Source: Cytophagales bacterium
GTDB lineage: Bacteria; Bacteroidota; Bacteroidia; Cytophagales; Cyclobacteriaceae
DNA: 64,000 bases
Direction of reading: 5' to 3'
Assembly (NCBI GenBank): GCA_013298505.1
Contig: JAAFHY010000009.1
Coordinates: 1 to 64,000 of the forward strand
The notes beneath the pieces were generated by a model. That model made no database searches. It was not told where the DNA came from and worked only from the letters and a program-made list of their open reading frames with translations. The position numbers and the translations under genes are program-made. Below are positions 7,899 through 15,408 of this stretch, piece after piece (the stretch's first letter is position 1; every line of letters begins with the position of its first letter).

Positions 7899-8941
7899 GC
7901 GGGTTCGGTAACAGATTGCTCAATCGAGATCATTGGGAATTTAATATAATTTTCGCGCCCAGCCTTTACTTGTACAAAAGGGCGATCGCAATATACAGAG
8001 TATGATCGCTGTAGTCTTTTAAAGGCTTCAAGACTTTCGGTATGTGTTTGCAACTTATCATTTAAGTCGTGATGCAGCACAAAATAATCGTCATCTTCTT
8101 GCGAGAGAGTAAGTGTAAGTGGCGCATCGGCCGAGATGAGCGTATTCCGAAGCACACTATCTACGGCTGTTATAAGGGCACCTGGCATTAGTTCGATGTC
8201 AGTATTTTTCTCAAGTTTATTTATCCAACGTATGGCATTTTTATGTTTTTGATTGGCCAGTCGTATCAAGTGTTGGATGGCTTGGGTTTCTTCAGCCAGT
8301 TTTACAAATTCTTTTTGCCGATGAATTAACTGATAACGGTAGAGTGCCGCCAAGCTATCAATCAATTCTTCGGCTGTATCTGTTTTTTTGTGAAGGCACA
8401 GAATTAGTTCTTCCAAACTGTCATACAATAAATCGGGATTGATTTCTTGCCGAAACGATAGAAATTCAGACTCCAGGCTTTCGCGCAGCTTATGTTCTTG
8501 CTCGATCCGCAATGTATTTTCTTTCTGCAAATAATAGTTGCCGATGTGGAGTGCGTTGTATAAAAATGCTGCCAGCATAAAGAGAATGCCAAAAATCAAC
8601 AACTCTCGCCAACTGATGGCAAAGCCAATTACCCATTGGTAGTACTGCGAAATAGCCAATAGAACGATTAACACACTGATGGCGGTTGTAGCAATTACCT
8701 GAATAGCAAGTTTATTGCCTTGATAAATCGGAAAACGACTTAGGAGCACAATCACCATTCGCATCGACTCGAACGAAATCAAACTTAATACCATGCTTAC
8801 GTATACCTCTTGGTTGCTTACCAAGGTTGCCAGTTGCCCAACATTGTTATTTACCAACAAGATGATGAGATAAACAAAAATCCCAAATAGAGGTGGTGCT
8901 AGGATGCGAAAGAATGGATTATGAATAAAAAGCTTTTTCAC
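7895..8941 (-). CDS. Degenerate LytS-type sensor (pseudokinase), membrane protein
   Basis: This 348-residue protein has four hydrophobic segments (about residues 13-33, 45-67, 80-100, 110-132), a coiled-coil-like linker and a C-terminal region homologous to LytS kinases. The phospho-acceptor motif is altered: where the paralogue has ISPHYLFN this protein has INPDLLYD (His replaced by D170). The ATP N-box VENAVKH is replaced by VDSVLRN, and the GLxNI motif is also lost. Autophosphorylation and ATP binding are therefore unlikely (inference). It overlaps its neighbours by 4 bases on each side. A regulatory or heterodimer-partner role for the intact kinase is the simplest idea. Confidence 0.8.
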   Translation of the reverse strand: MKKLFIHNPFFRILAPPLFGIFVYLIILLVNNNVGQLATLVSNQEVYVSMVLSLISFESMRMVIVLLSRFPIYQGNKLAIQVIATTAISVLIVLLAISQYYQWVIGFAISWRELLIFGILFMLAAFLYNALHIGNYYLQKENTLRIEQEHKLRESLESEFLSFRQEINPDLLYDSLEELILCLHKKTDTAEELIDSLAALYRYQLIHRQKEFVKLAEETQAIQHLIRLANQKHKNAIRWINKLEKNTDIELMPGALITAVDSVLRNTLISADAPLTLTLSQEDDDYFVLHHDLNDKLQTHTESLEAFKRLQRSYSVYCDRPFVQVKAGRENYIKFPMISIEQSVTEPA

Positions 8942-9990
8942 ACTCTTTCTGATTTTGATTGACCTCTTTTGATTACGGGCAACTGAACGTAAAAACGTTC
9001 TTCATCGCGGATTACTACTTTCTCTTTTGTAAAAAATCCATATCGCTTGTGGATATTTTCCAGCCCCACGCGAAAGCTGGTAGCCGGTTTAGCGTTAGCC
9101 GATTTTGTATTGTAAATAATAATGTTGGTGTTGTCTTGTGCTCCAATGTAAACAAGCAGTGGTGTTTCTTTACTAATGCTGTTATGCTTTACGGCATTCT
9201 CCACCAGCAATTGTAACGTCATTGGCGGTACCGAACTTTCTAAAATATTTTTGGGTATATTTATTTCAAGCTGCAGATGGTACTCGTAACGCACCTGCAA
9301 TAAAAAGTAATACGACTTTACAAATTCCAATTCTTCGCGCAAGCTTACCAGTTTTTGTTTTTGGTGCGATAGCACATAGCGAAAGGTATCGGCCATTCTT
9401 CGAATAAATTCTTCGGCAACACGTTTGTCTTTAAATAAAAGAGACGAAACGGTATTGAGGCAATTGAAAAGATAGTGTGGGCTGATTTGGTTTTTAAGAG
9501 ATTCAAATTGCAATTCGAGCTGCCACCGATCTGAACGTAGTTGTTCGGCTTGCGTTACCGCATAATGATAGTAGGAATAAAATAGTCCGTAAAAAACCTC
9601 GTAGATAAAAACGACAATCACAAATAAGATGTTGAGTTTAAGTATTTCTTCGGCCGTCAGGCTAAAAACATATTTGCCAGTCAGGCTGGTAAAAAATATT
9701 ACTAATAAAATGTTAAGCAGTAAGCCGCACACGAACCGTAAAAGAAAACTGTTTTTCCAATCAATCAACCGATCTAAGATCCGATCGACTTGAAAAAGGA
9801 TTACACCAATTGCATTGGTAAGCGCAATGAGTAATAGATATTTTTTCCATAAAAGTCGGATAGAAGCAAGCTGCCCAGTTTCGCTGTAGTAGATGAAGAT
9901 AAACAGCAGCGCACCAAGCCCGGTGCAGGCAACTACCAGCAATAAGTATTTTCTCATGAAAGATGAAACAAAGATTGGGCTTGGTCGCAT
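8938..9990 (-). CDS. LytS-type membrane sensor histidine kinase
   Basis: This 350-residue protein has four hydrophobic segments (about residues 13-34, 50-66, 83-105, 119-141), a short coiled linker and a His_kinase domain with SLKNQISPHYLFNCLN (H172). The HATPase N-box is LLVENAVKHNSIS and the G-box is GLENIHKRY. It is the intact member of a kinase and pseudokinase pair and the first gene of the operon running to the LytTR regulator and paraoxonase. A TATCTTGA box lies 4 bases before the ATG. No extracytoplasmic ligand domain is present, so the signal is probably sensed within the membrane. Confidence 0.92.
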   Translation of the reverse strand: MRPSPIFVSSFMRKYLLLVVACTGLGALLFIFIYYSETGQLASIRLLWKKYLLLIALTNAIGVILFQVDRILDRLIDWKNSFLLRFVCGLLLNILLVIFFTSLTGKYVFSLTAEEILKLNILFVIVVFIYEVFYGLFYSYYHYAVTQAEQLRSDRWQLELQFESLKNQISPHYLFNCLNTVSSLLFKDKRVAEEFIRRMADTFRYVLSHQKQKLVSLREELEFVKSYYFLLQVRYEYHLQLEINIPKNILESSVPPMTLQLLVENAVKHNSISKETPLLVYIGAQDNTNIIIYNTKSANAKPATSFRVGLENIHKRYGFFTKEKVVIRDEERFYVQLPVIKRGQSKSERV

Positions 9991-9994
9991 CGCT

Positions 9995-10002
9995 TCAAGA
10001 TA
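9995..10002 (-). promoter_or_regulatory. -7 box of the LytS operon
   Basis: On the minus strand TATCTTGA matches TAnnTTTG at 7 of 8 positions and ends 4 bases before the kinase ATG, which implies a leaderless or near-leaderless transcript. Confidence 0.4.
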
Positions 10003-10071
10003 TGTAAATTAGCATTCATAAGAAAAACGATGCGTTGATATTATTCAGCAGTAAAAAAGGAAGTTAGTGCA

Positions 10072-11493
10072 TTAATCAATCGCACGAATGATTCTTCCAT
10101 AATAGGTTTCTGATTCTACTCGTTTGGCCACCGAACGATAGGCTTCTTTTAAAGAGGCATCGTTCATGCCTTTAATTTTAGGCGCAGCATCTGTTAAAAC
10201 CTCGGATATGTAATGATCTGAGTCAATGCGACCAGTAGCCTGAAGAATAGAAAGCAAATTTTGCTTACTTAAAGTAGGACGCTCCAGAGCAGTTTGTAAA
10301 AATACCGACAGGTAATGATCGCTGCCATTGCTACTAATGGCTTCCATTAATTTTTGAAACGAATCGTCTGAAAGATTTTGGCGTTTTACAATTTGATTCG
10401 CCACTTGGGTTAAGTAATGATCTGATTCGATTGATGATACTGTCCCCATCAAGCTATTCAAGGTTTCGGGCGAGAGGTCATCTTGTAATAAATTGGTTAA
10501 CACTTCAGTTTTGTAGTGATCAGATTCAATTTCTCTTACCGACTCAACTACTTTTTGATACGAAGTGGTAGAGAGGCCTTTCTTATCCAATGCCTTATTT
10601 AGCACGATCGTGCGGTAATGATCAGAGTCAATAGATCGGGTGGCGGTAATCATTTCGGCAATAATTGCATCGGTTAAATTGTTTTGTTTCAATAACGATT
10701 TAAGCACTTCTGTTTTATAATGGTCTGAGTCCATGCGGCCAGTAGCCAACAAAATAATTTTAATATTTTCTAACGAAGCGGGTGCGCTAAAAAGTGCTTC
10801 TCGTATTACTTCGGTTTTGTAGTGGTCAGAATCCATTTTTTGAGTAGCAGCAAATAAAGCTTCGGTGGCCATTTTGTTTTGCAGAAACTTATCCATGCTG
10901 CCTTTCAAAAATTCAGTCATGTAATGATCAGAGTCGATGGCGCTTGCCACGCCACTGGCTATCATGCCGTAATCGCCAACGGGCACGTTTAGCTTCATTA
11001 GCAAATTGGCATAGTGCGCCTTTACATGATCGCTTTCTAAACTTCTTATTTCGTTCACCACCGCAGTGGCTCCGCCTTGTTTGTAAAACCTATTTACGCG
11101 GCTCTCAGCACCAATGGTGGTAGAGCGTACTAGTTCGGGCAACACTTCCGATAACCACTTGCGGCCTTCGGGCTCAAAAGCAACCAGCGAACGGCCTTCG
11201 TAATACTCGCGCTTTAATCCGCTTCCTTGTGGAGTGATAACGATGGAGCGCCTGCTACCAAAAACGGTTTTAGTTACTTCTAGGTAGCCATCGGCCGACA
11301 TGCTTTTGATATCGGCATCATTATCTGATAGCTCAATCGAGCCGCGTGTTTCTACCGTAAAATTGCTCATAGGTGAAGAATGCCTGAAAGTGGTTTTTCG
11401 GTTTTCTGTGCGGCTAGAAGAGTATACAGTAGTTTGACCTATCGAGTAAGTAGCGATAAGCACAAAAAGGAGAGAAGCGGCAAAGGTTTTCAT
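10072..11493 (-). CDS. Secreted protein with ten 34-residue SDHY repeats
   Basis: The 473-residue product starts with a signal peptide (MKTFAASLLFVLIATYSIGQ, then T). Residues 40-120 form a strand-rich domain containing DGYLEVTKTVFGSRR. From residue 154 a helical repeat recurs with SDH at 154, 188, 222, 256, 290, 324, 357, 391 and 425 and a last SETYY at 461. The step is 34 residues (33 once, 36 at the end). The typical unit is SDHYKTEVL, then about 25 helical residues. It resembles HEAT-like units sometimes attached to BlaR1-type peptidases of Bacteroidota, here without the peptidase. Location is periplasmic or surface, and function is unknown. Confidence 0.82.
   Translation of the reverse strand: MKTFAASLLFVLIATYSIGQTTVYSSSRTENRKTTFRHSSPMSNFTVETRGSIELSDNDADIKSMSADGYLEVTKTVFGSRRSIVITPQGSGLKREYYEGRSLVAFEPEGRKWLSEVLPELVRSTTIGAESRVNRFYKQGGATAVVNEIRSLESDHVKAHYANLLMKLNVPVGDYGMIASGVASAIDSDHYMTEFLKGSMDKFLQNKMATEALFAATQKMDSDHYKTEVIREALFSAPASLENIKIILLATGRMDSDHYKTEVLKSLLKQNNLTDAIIAEMITATRSIDSDHYRTIVLNKALDKKGLSTTSYQKVVESVREIESDHYKTEVLTNLLQDDLSPETLNSLMGTVSSIESDHYLTQVANQIVKRQNLSDDSFQKLMEAISSNGSDHYLSVFLQTALERPTLSKQNLLSILQATGRIDSDHYISEVLTDAAPKIKGMNDASLKEAYRSVAKRVESETYYGRIIRAID
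10099..11034 (-). repeat. In-gene tandem repeat, 102-base period
   Basis: The coding DNA for the SDHY units is a tandem array of ten copies with a 102-base step. It is recognisable on the plus strand by recurring GTAATGATC, GTAGTGATC or TAATGGTC motifs followed by an AGTC/ATTC-like word. The units have diverged, which indicates an old expansion under protein-level selection. Confidence 0.7.
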
Positions 11494-11568
11494 ACAATGC
11501 GTTAGTTTGGTTAGCCCAACGGCAAAGATGAAGCAAAGATGCCCTCTTACCTAGCCGAATGAGTTGAG

Positions 11569-11653
11569 TTGTAGCTACCGTGTAGTGAATTGACAAGATC
11601 GAACTGCGGCAAAGGGGAATCGGTTAAATTGTAGCTTAGATTTACTACTTTTG
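11569..11653 (+). promoter_or_regulatory. Divergent intergenic region with TTGTAGCTAC half-palindrome and methyltransferase promoter
   Basis: TTGTAGCTAC (11569-11578) matches ten of twelve bases of the palindrome before the MarR gene. A perfect TAnnTTTG box, TACTTTTG, lies at 11646-11653, 39 bases before the methyltransferase ATG. The region separates two divergent genes. Confidence 0.35.
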
Positions 11654-11692
11654 GTTGCCTCAAAACAGGTAACCCTTAATACTTAAAATGCT

Positions 11693-12307
11693 ATGAGCAA
11701 CCAATCAGAAACCTACCACGACTACGTAATCAAAAACGGACAGTTTATTGGAAAATTTGATGAGATGTATTCTAAATTCAATGACCCTTGGACTCAATCT
11801 ACCCAGCCCAACAAATATTCGCGCATGGCCGGAATTATTCACTTGAAGAACGCCAACATCAAATCGGTGGTAGAGTGTGGTTGTGGGCTGGGCTACTATG
11901 CCGATTGGATTTATAAAGAGACGGGCATCATTCCTAAAAGTATTGACCTATCAGCTGTAGCTATCGAAAAGGCAAAGCAGTTGTTTCCTAAATTGGATTT
12001 TGAAGTAGCGAACGTAAGCACCGATCTGCTGAAGTACAAAAGTTATGATTGCATTATGCTGTCAGAAATAATTTGGTACATTCTCCCTGACTTGAAAGGG
12101 ATTTTTAAGGTGCTAGAGGCGGAGTTCAAAGGCAAATATTTAATTGTGAACCAGGTTTTTTACAAGGGATCGCAAAAGTACGGTACCGAATATTTTACCA
12201 ATTTGAATGAGTTTATCAAATACGTTCCCTTTACATTAATCGGCCAATGCGAAGCCACTTCGGTAAACGAAATCACGGTAGAGACATCGACTATTTTTAA
12301 GATTTAA
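11693..12307 (+). CDS. Class I SAM-dependent methyltransferase
   Basis: This 204-residue cytoplasmic enzyme has SAM motif I VVECGCGLGYYADWIY (about residues 62-77), an acidic post-I residue in SIDLSAVAIEKAKQLFP, and motif IV YDCIMLSEIIWYI. The N-terminal DPWTQSTQPNKYSRM resembles the DPWxxxxxxYE segment of NodS-like N-methyltransferases. The substrate is not evident. It is transcribed divergently from the SDHY-repeat gene and ends 5 bases before the convergent yceI-like gene. Confidence 0.82.
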   Translation: MSNQSETYHDYVIKNGQFIGKFDEMYSKFNDPWTQSTQPNKYSRMAGIIHLKNANIKSVVECGCGLGYYADWIYKETGIIPKSIDLSAVAIEKAKQLFPKLDFEVANVSTDLLKYKSYDCIMLSEIIWYILPDLKGIFKVLEAEFKGKYLIVNQVFYKGSQKYGTEYFTNLNEFIKYVPFTLIGQCEATSVNEITVETSTIFKI

Positions 12308-12312
12308 GAGGT

Positions 12313-12888
12313 TTATTTTCTTGCCTTAATGATCACGTTGAATTTAATTTCATCATGAACAAGTTGATCTTTGAATCCTTTGTAGGCCACACCCCATTGC
12401 TGTCTATCAATAGTTAGGTTTGCTTGCGCGATGAATAAATCATCGCGTTGTGTGCTCGGTTCTGCTACAAATTGGATTGGCCTACTAATTCCCTTAAGGG
12501 TGAGATTGGCGGTAACTGAGTAAGTATTCTTTTTAAGTGAACCTACTTTTATGATCTCTAAACGAGCAATAGGGAAGTGAACGACATCAAAAAATTCAGC
12601 GGATTTTAAGTGTTCTTCTATTTTTCGTTTGGGAGTGGGGTCTGAATCAGGGATATCCGTATTAGTGATAGATGTCATATCAATTTCAAAAGAGCCTCCT
12701 GCAAGTTGGTGATTTTTTAAAAGCACGATGCCCTTTTTTAATTTTACATTACCTTGATGGAAGCCTACCACCTTGGTTCCTGTCCATTGAATTTTTGAAT
12801 CGAACGGATCAATGGGTAATTCAATTGAGATCTGCGCACTCGCGTAGGTTGCGCCCAGCGCAAATAGAATGGTTGCTAATCGTATCAT
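12313..12888 (-). CDS. YceI-family lipocalin-like periplasmic protein
   Basis: The product is 191 residues from ATG 12888 (MIRLATILFALGATYASA signal peptide). The track start at 12909 would add MLRQVNC before the signal and is rejected. The YceI beta-barrel pattern is clear: SKIQWTGTKVVGFHQGNVKLKKG, GGSFEIDMTSI, HLKSAEFFDV, then VTANLTLKGISRPIQF. Family members bind polyisoprenoids or amphipathic molecules in the periplasm. It starts 22 bases after the dioxygenase stop and is probably co-transcribed with it. Confidence 0.92.
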   Translation of the reverse strand: MIRLATILFALGATYASAQISIELPIDPFDSKIQWTGTKVVGFHQGNVKLKKGIVLLKNHQLAGGSFEIDMTSITNTDIPDSDPTPKRKIEEHLKSAEFFDVVHFPIARLEIIKVGSLKKNTYSVTANLTLKGISRPIQFVAEPSTQRDDLFIAQANLTIDRQQWGVAYKGFKDQLVHDEIKFNVIIKARK

Positions 12889-12909
12889 ACAATTTACCTG
12901 GCGTAACAT

Positions 12910-13530
12910 CTAGTAATTAGGGACGTTTAGACCTAAAACAATATCTCGTCTACCGAGCCATTCGCCATTCGTATTTTTAGTCAGATGAATGATTCCACTG
13001 CCGCCTCTCTTTTCTTCTTTCAATCTAAGTTCACTGGTTAGTAATGGATCATCATCGAATTGCACGTTATCAATATAATATTCATTGCGACCTTTTTCTT
13101 TGATAACAGGATGAATGTGAGCGGGGATTTTTTCATTCGGGTATGCTTTCGGGCGGATGGTTCTGAATTGATATCGACCTCGCGCATCGGTCTTCATCCA
13201 ACCGCGTAAATGACCGTGACGTTTTGCTATTATTTGATTATGGGAAAGTGAATATAAGCCAGCATTGTCGGTATGATAAATATATAAGATCACATTGGCG
13301 GCAGGCGTGCGGCCATCTTTTTGGTAGATAGTGCCATCTATGATTAATGGCTCACCCGGTTCTGTATGTTCTCCAATAATAGTTTGCCATGAAAGCTTTG
13401 AGGGCATACCCTCAAAGATAAGTTCACAGCCTTCGCAACCGCCACCGACTAGTTTTTTTTGAGAGGATTGAGCGTGAGTAGCTTTGCAAGTAAAAAAGAT
13501 TAAACTAATTGAGAGTATCATTTTTTTCAT
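12910..13530 (-). CDS. Secreted intradiol ring-cleavage dioxygenase-like protein
   Basis: This 206-residue protein has a signal peptide (MKKMILSISLIFFTCKATHA). The core PLIIDGTIYQKDGRTPAANVILYIYHTD is the intradiol dioxygenase beta-sandwich. The four Fe(III) ligands of catechol and protocatechuate dioxygenases have candidates: Y in AGLYSL, Y in KAYPNE and two His in AHIHP. TDARGRYQFRTIRP links them. Export is unusual for this enzyme class, which is mainly cytoplasmic, but secreted homologues exist. The partner YceI-like gene lies downstream, and a membrane LytTR regulator is transcribed divergently from the 5' side. Confidence 0.82.
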   Translation of the reverse strand: MKKMILSISLIFFTCKATHAQSSQKKLVGGGCEGCELIFEGMPSKLSWQTIIGEHTEPGEPLIIDGTIYQKDGRTPAANVILYIYHTDNAGLYSLSHNQIIAKRHGHLRGWMKTDARGRYQFRTIRPKAYPNEKIPAHIHPVIKEKGRNEYYIDNVQFDDDPLLTSELRLKEEKRGGSGIIHLTKNTNGEWLGRRDIVLGLNVPNY

Positions 13531-13722
13531 AGGCTTGTTATTTTTTAATGTAAGATTACGGCTCTCTCTGCGCAGTAGTTTGCAGGGAGTAGGTAAAGTA
13601 GATGAACGAAGCTTTTTTTAGACCAACGTAAAAAGGTAAGTTCATCGATTTTTCGATTGTATTCGTATATTCAATCAGTAAAATTTTCAACTTGATGAAC
13701 GTAAGGCCATTACTCTGAATCC

Positions 13723-14529
13723 ATGAAGCGATCTGGTTACACACTCTATCATTTACTATTTTGGCTAGTGGTCACCCTACTGTTCCTTTTCGATCGCAGG
13801 TACCTAGCACAGAAACTAAACCTTCCGCATTTTATTGAATGCATTGCGGTACGCTTAGGCTTATTGATTGGGTTGGCTTACTTCAATCTCCGTATACTAA
13901 TACCCCGTTTTCTGCCTCAAAACAAATTCGCGTACACTACATTGCTAGTATTGGTCGTTATTGCCTATACTCTAATTCAAAATGCCTACGATGTTTATTT
14001 GTTCGGTTATGTAATTGGCGACTCGAATCATAAAAATTTTTGGTGGAAGTTGCCCTATAATTTTTTCTCTTCTCTATGGTATACCTTCATCATGGCTGCT
14101 GCCGGATTAGCTTTAGACTGGTTTGAACAACGAAATGAAGTAGCAAGGCTTGAACAACAAATTGACAAACTGAAATTACAAGAAGTACCCATGCCCACGC
14201 ATGAAGACGTGAGCGGAAAGGAGATCGTACTAAAAACAGGTACCAAGCGAGTGAAAGTAGAACTTAGTTCGATCACGCACATTCAGGGGCTAAAAGATTA
14301 TTCGGTCATTTTTAGCGGAGCAGATAAAATTATTGTGAAGGGCTCATTAAAAATTGTAGAAGAGTTGTTTCCGGCAGGATATTTTGTACGAGTACACAAA
14401 TCTTTTCTAGTATCGGCAGCCCGTCTTAAAACCCAGCATGCAAACAACATTATTATTAACTCATTTGAAATTCCCATTGGTCGAGCATACAAGCAACAAG
14501 TAGAAAATTTTTTTCGGATTGATAATTAA
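13723..14529 (+). CDS. Membrane-anchored LytTR transcriptional regulator
   Basis: This 268-residue protein has four hydrophobic segments (about residues 9-23, 43-62, 69-89, 115-132), a coiled coil (FEQRNEVARLEQQIDKLKLQE) and a LytTR DNA-binding domain at residues 170-265 (VELSSITHIQGLKDYSVIF, then VRVHKSFLVSA). The layout equals a LytS membrane module joined directly to an output domain, with no kinase or receiver. It is therefore a predicted one-component, membrane-tethered regulator. It is divergent from the secreted dioxygenase and YceI genes, which are candidate targets (inference). Confidence 0.88.
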   Translation: MKRSGYTLYHLLFWLVVTLLFLFDRRYLAQKLNLPHFIECIAVRLGLLIGLAYFNLRILIPRFLPQNKFAYTTLLVLVVIAYTLIQNAYDVYLFGYVIGDSNHKNFWWKLPYNFFSSLWYTFIMAAAGLALDWFEQRNEVARLEQQIDKLKLQEVPMPTHEDVSGKEIVLKTGTKRVKVELSSITHIQGLKDYSVIFSGADKIIVKGSLKIVEELFPAGYFVRVHKSFLVSAARLKTQHANNIIINSFEIPIGRAYKQQVENFFRIDN

Positions 14530-14548
14530 GTCCGTGAAAATATTTTGG

Positions 14549-14595
14549 GCGGCAGACGGGTTACCAGCCTAACGAAGCTCTGGCGTAGGTAGGCC
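14549..14595. repeat. Diverged palindromic intergenic repeat
   Basis: GGCGGCAGACGGGTTACCAG is followed by CCTAACGAAGCTCTGGCGTAGG, in which CCTA and TAGG flank the gcttcg-like core. It resembles a common Bacteroidota intergenic palindrome (CCTAACGAAGC...GCGAAGG) with several mismatches. It lies between convergent genes and may aid termination. Confidence 0.4.
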
Positions 14596-14598
14596 CCT

Positions 14599-14976
14599 TC
14601 ATTTTTTGCTTATTTTTTTCTTCTTTAAATTCTCCTTTGCTCTGTACTTTAAAATTCTACTAATCAGTCTAAGAGGCAAAGGCTTATCTATGGGAAATCG
14701 CACGGTGCCTTTTGAGGTTTCGTAAACAGAAAGTTCTTTTTTGAATGCGCTGATGCCGCTACCTGTTGGATAAAATCCGATATGATTTTTGTAGGCACCG
14801 AAGTATACGAGCGCTCCGTGTAGTTTATAAGCGGGCATCATATAACTGATTCCTTCCTCTGCTTGAGGAACAGCCTGCTTGATGGCCTTCCGTAATTGCC
14901 GTAGTTTCGCTTGTAATTCCGCTGGTTGCCAAGCGATGTATTCGTTTACATCTATAGCTAAGTTACCTTTTACCAT
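14599..14976 (-). CDS. DUF1801 domain protein (YdhG-like)
   Basis: This 125-residue soluble protein shows the DUF1801 pattern: LRQLRKAIKQAVPQAEEGISYMMPAYKLHG, VYFGAYKNHIGFYPTGSG, and a C-terminal basic KGTVRFPIDKPLPLRLISRILKYR. In Bacillus the related YdhG/FrataxIn-like proteins have been linked to iron handling, but the fold's general function is unclear. It ends in a lysine-rich tail. Two other DUF1801-type proteins occur within 17 kb. Confidence 0.85.
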   Translation of the reverse strand: MVKGNLAIDVNEYIAWQPAELQAKLRQLRKAIKQAVPQAEEGISYMMPAYKLHGALVYFGAYKNHIGFYPTGSGISAFKKELSVYETSKGTVRFPIDKPLPLRLISRILKYRAKENLKKKKISKK

Positions 14977-15044
14977 AGCGCTTTTATTGTTTGTTCAAAT
15001 GTTGCAAATTTACTGAGCTGATCAAAACTCGAACGAAATAAAAA

Positions 15045-15401
15045 ATGCTTACCGCCATCCACCCTAAGTTACCTATGCGCAACAAAGCTGCAACGCGAAA
15101 ATACTACCTCGATCACCTAGGCTTTACAGATGTTGGCAATGAAGATTACGAAGGCTACTTGATGGTAGAAAAAGACTCGATCGAGATTCATTTTTTTGAG
15201 TTTAAAGCACTTGATCCCAAAGAGAACTACGGGCAGGTGTACATCCGCACCAACAACATTGATGCAGTATACGAATCGCTGCTCGATAAAAAAGTTCCAA
15301 TTCATCCCAATGCTCCATTGCAAACGAAGCCTTGGGGGCAAAAGGAATTTTCAATACTCGACCCTGACAATAACCTGCTTACATTTGGTCAAAGCGTTTA
15401 G
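15045..15401 (+). CDS. VOC-family (glyoxalase/bleomycin-resistance-like) protein
   Basis: This 118-residue protein has one vicinal-oxygen-chelate pair of beta-alpha-beta-beta-beta units: RNKAATRKYYLDHLGF at the start, EIHFFEF in the middle and PWGQKEFSILDPDNNLLTFGQ at the end. This is closest in layout to bleomycin-resistance-type binding proteins. Metal or ligand specificity cannot be read. It is divergent from the DUF1801 gene and convergent, 7 bases apart, with the MBL-like gene. Confidence 0.85.
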   Translation: MLTAIHPKLPMRNKAATRKYYLDHLGFTDVGNEDYEGYLMVEKDSIEIHFFEFKALDPKENYGQVYIRTNNIDAVYESLLDKKVPIHPNAPLQTKPWGQKEFSILDPDNNLLTFGQSV

Positions 15402-15408
15402 TGAGATT

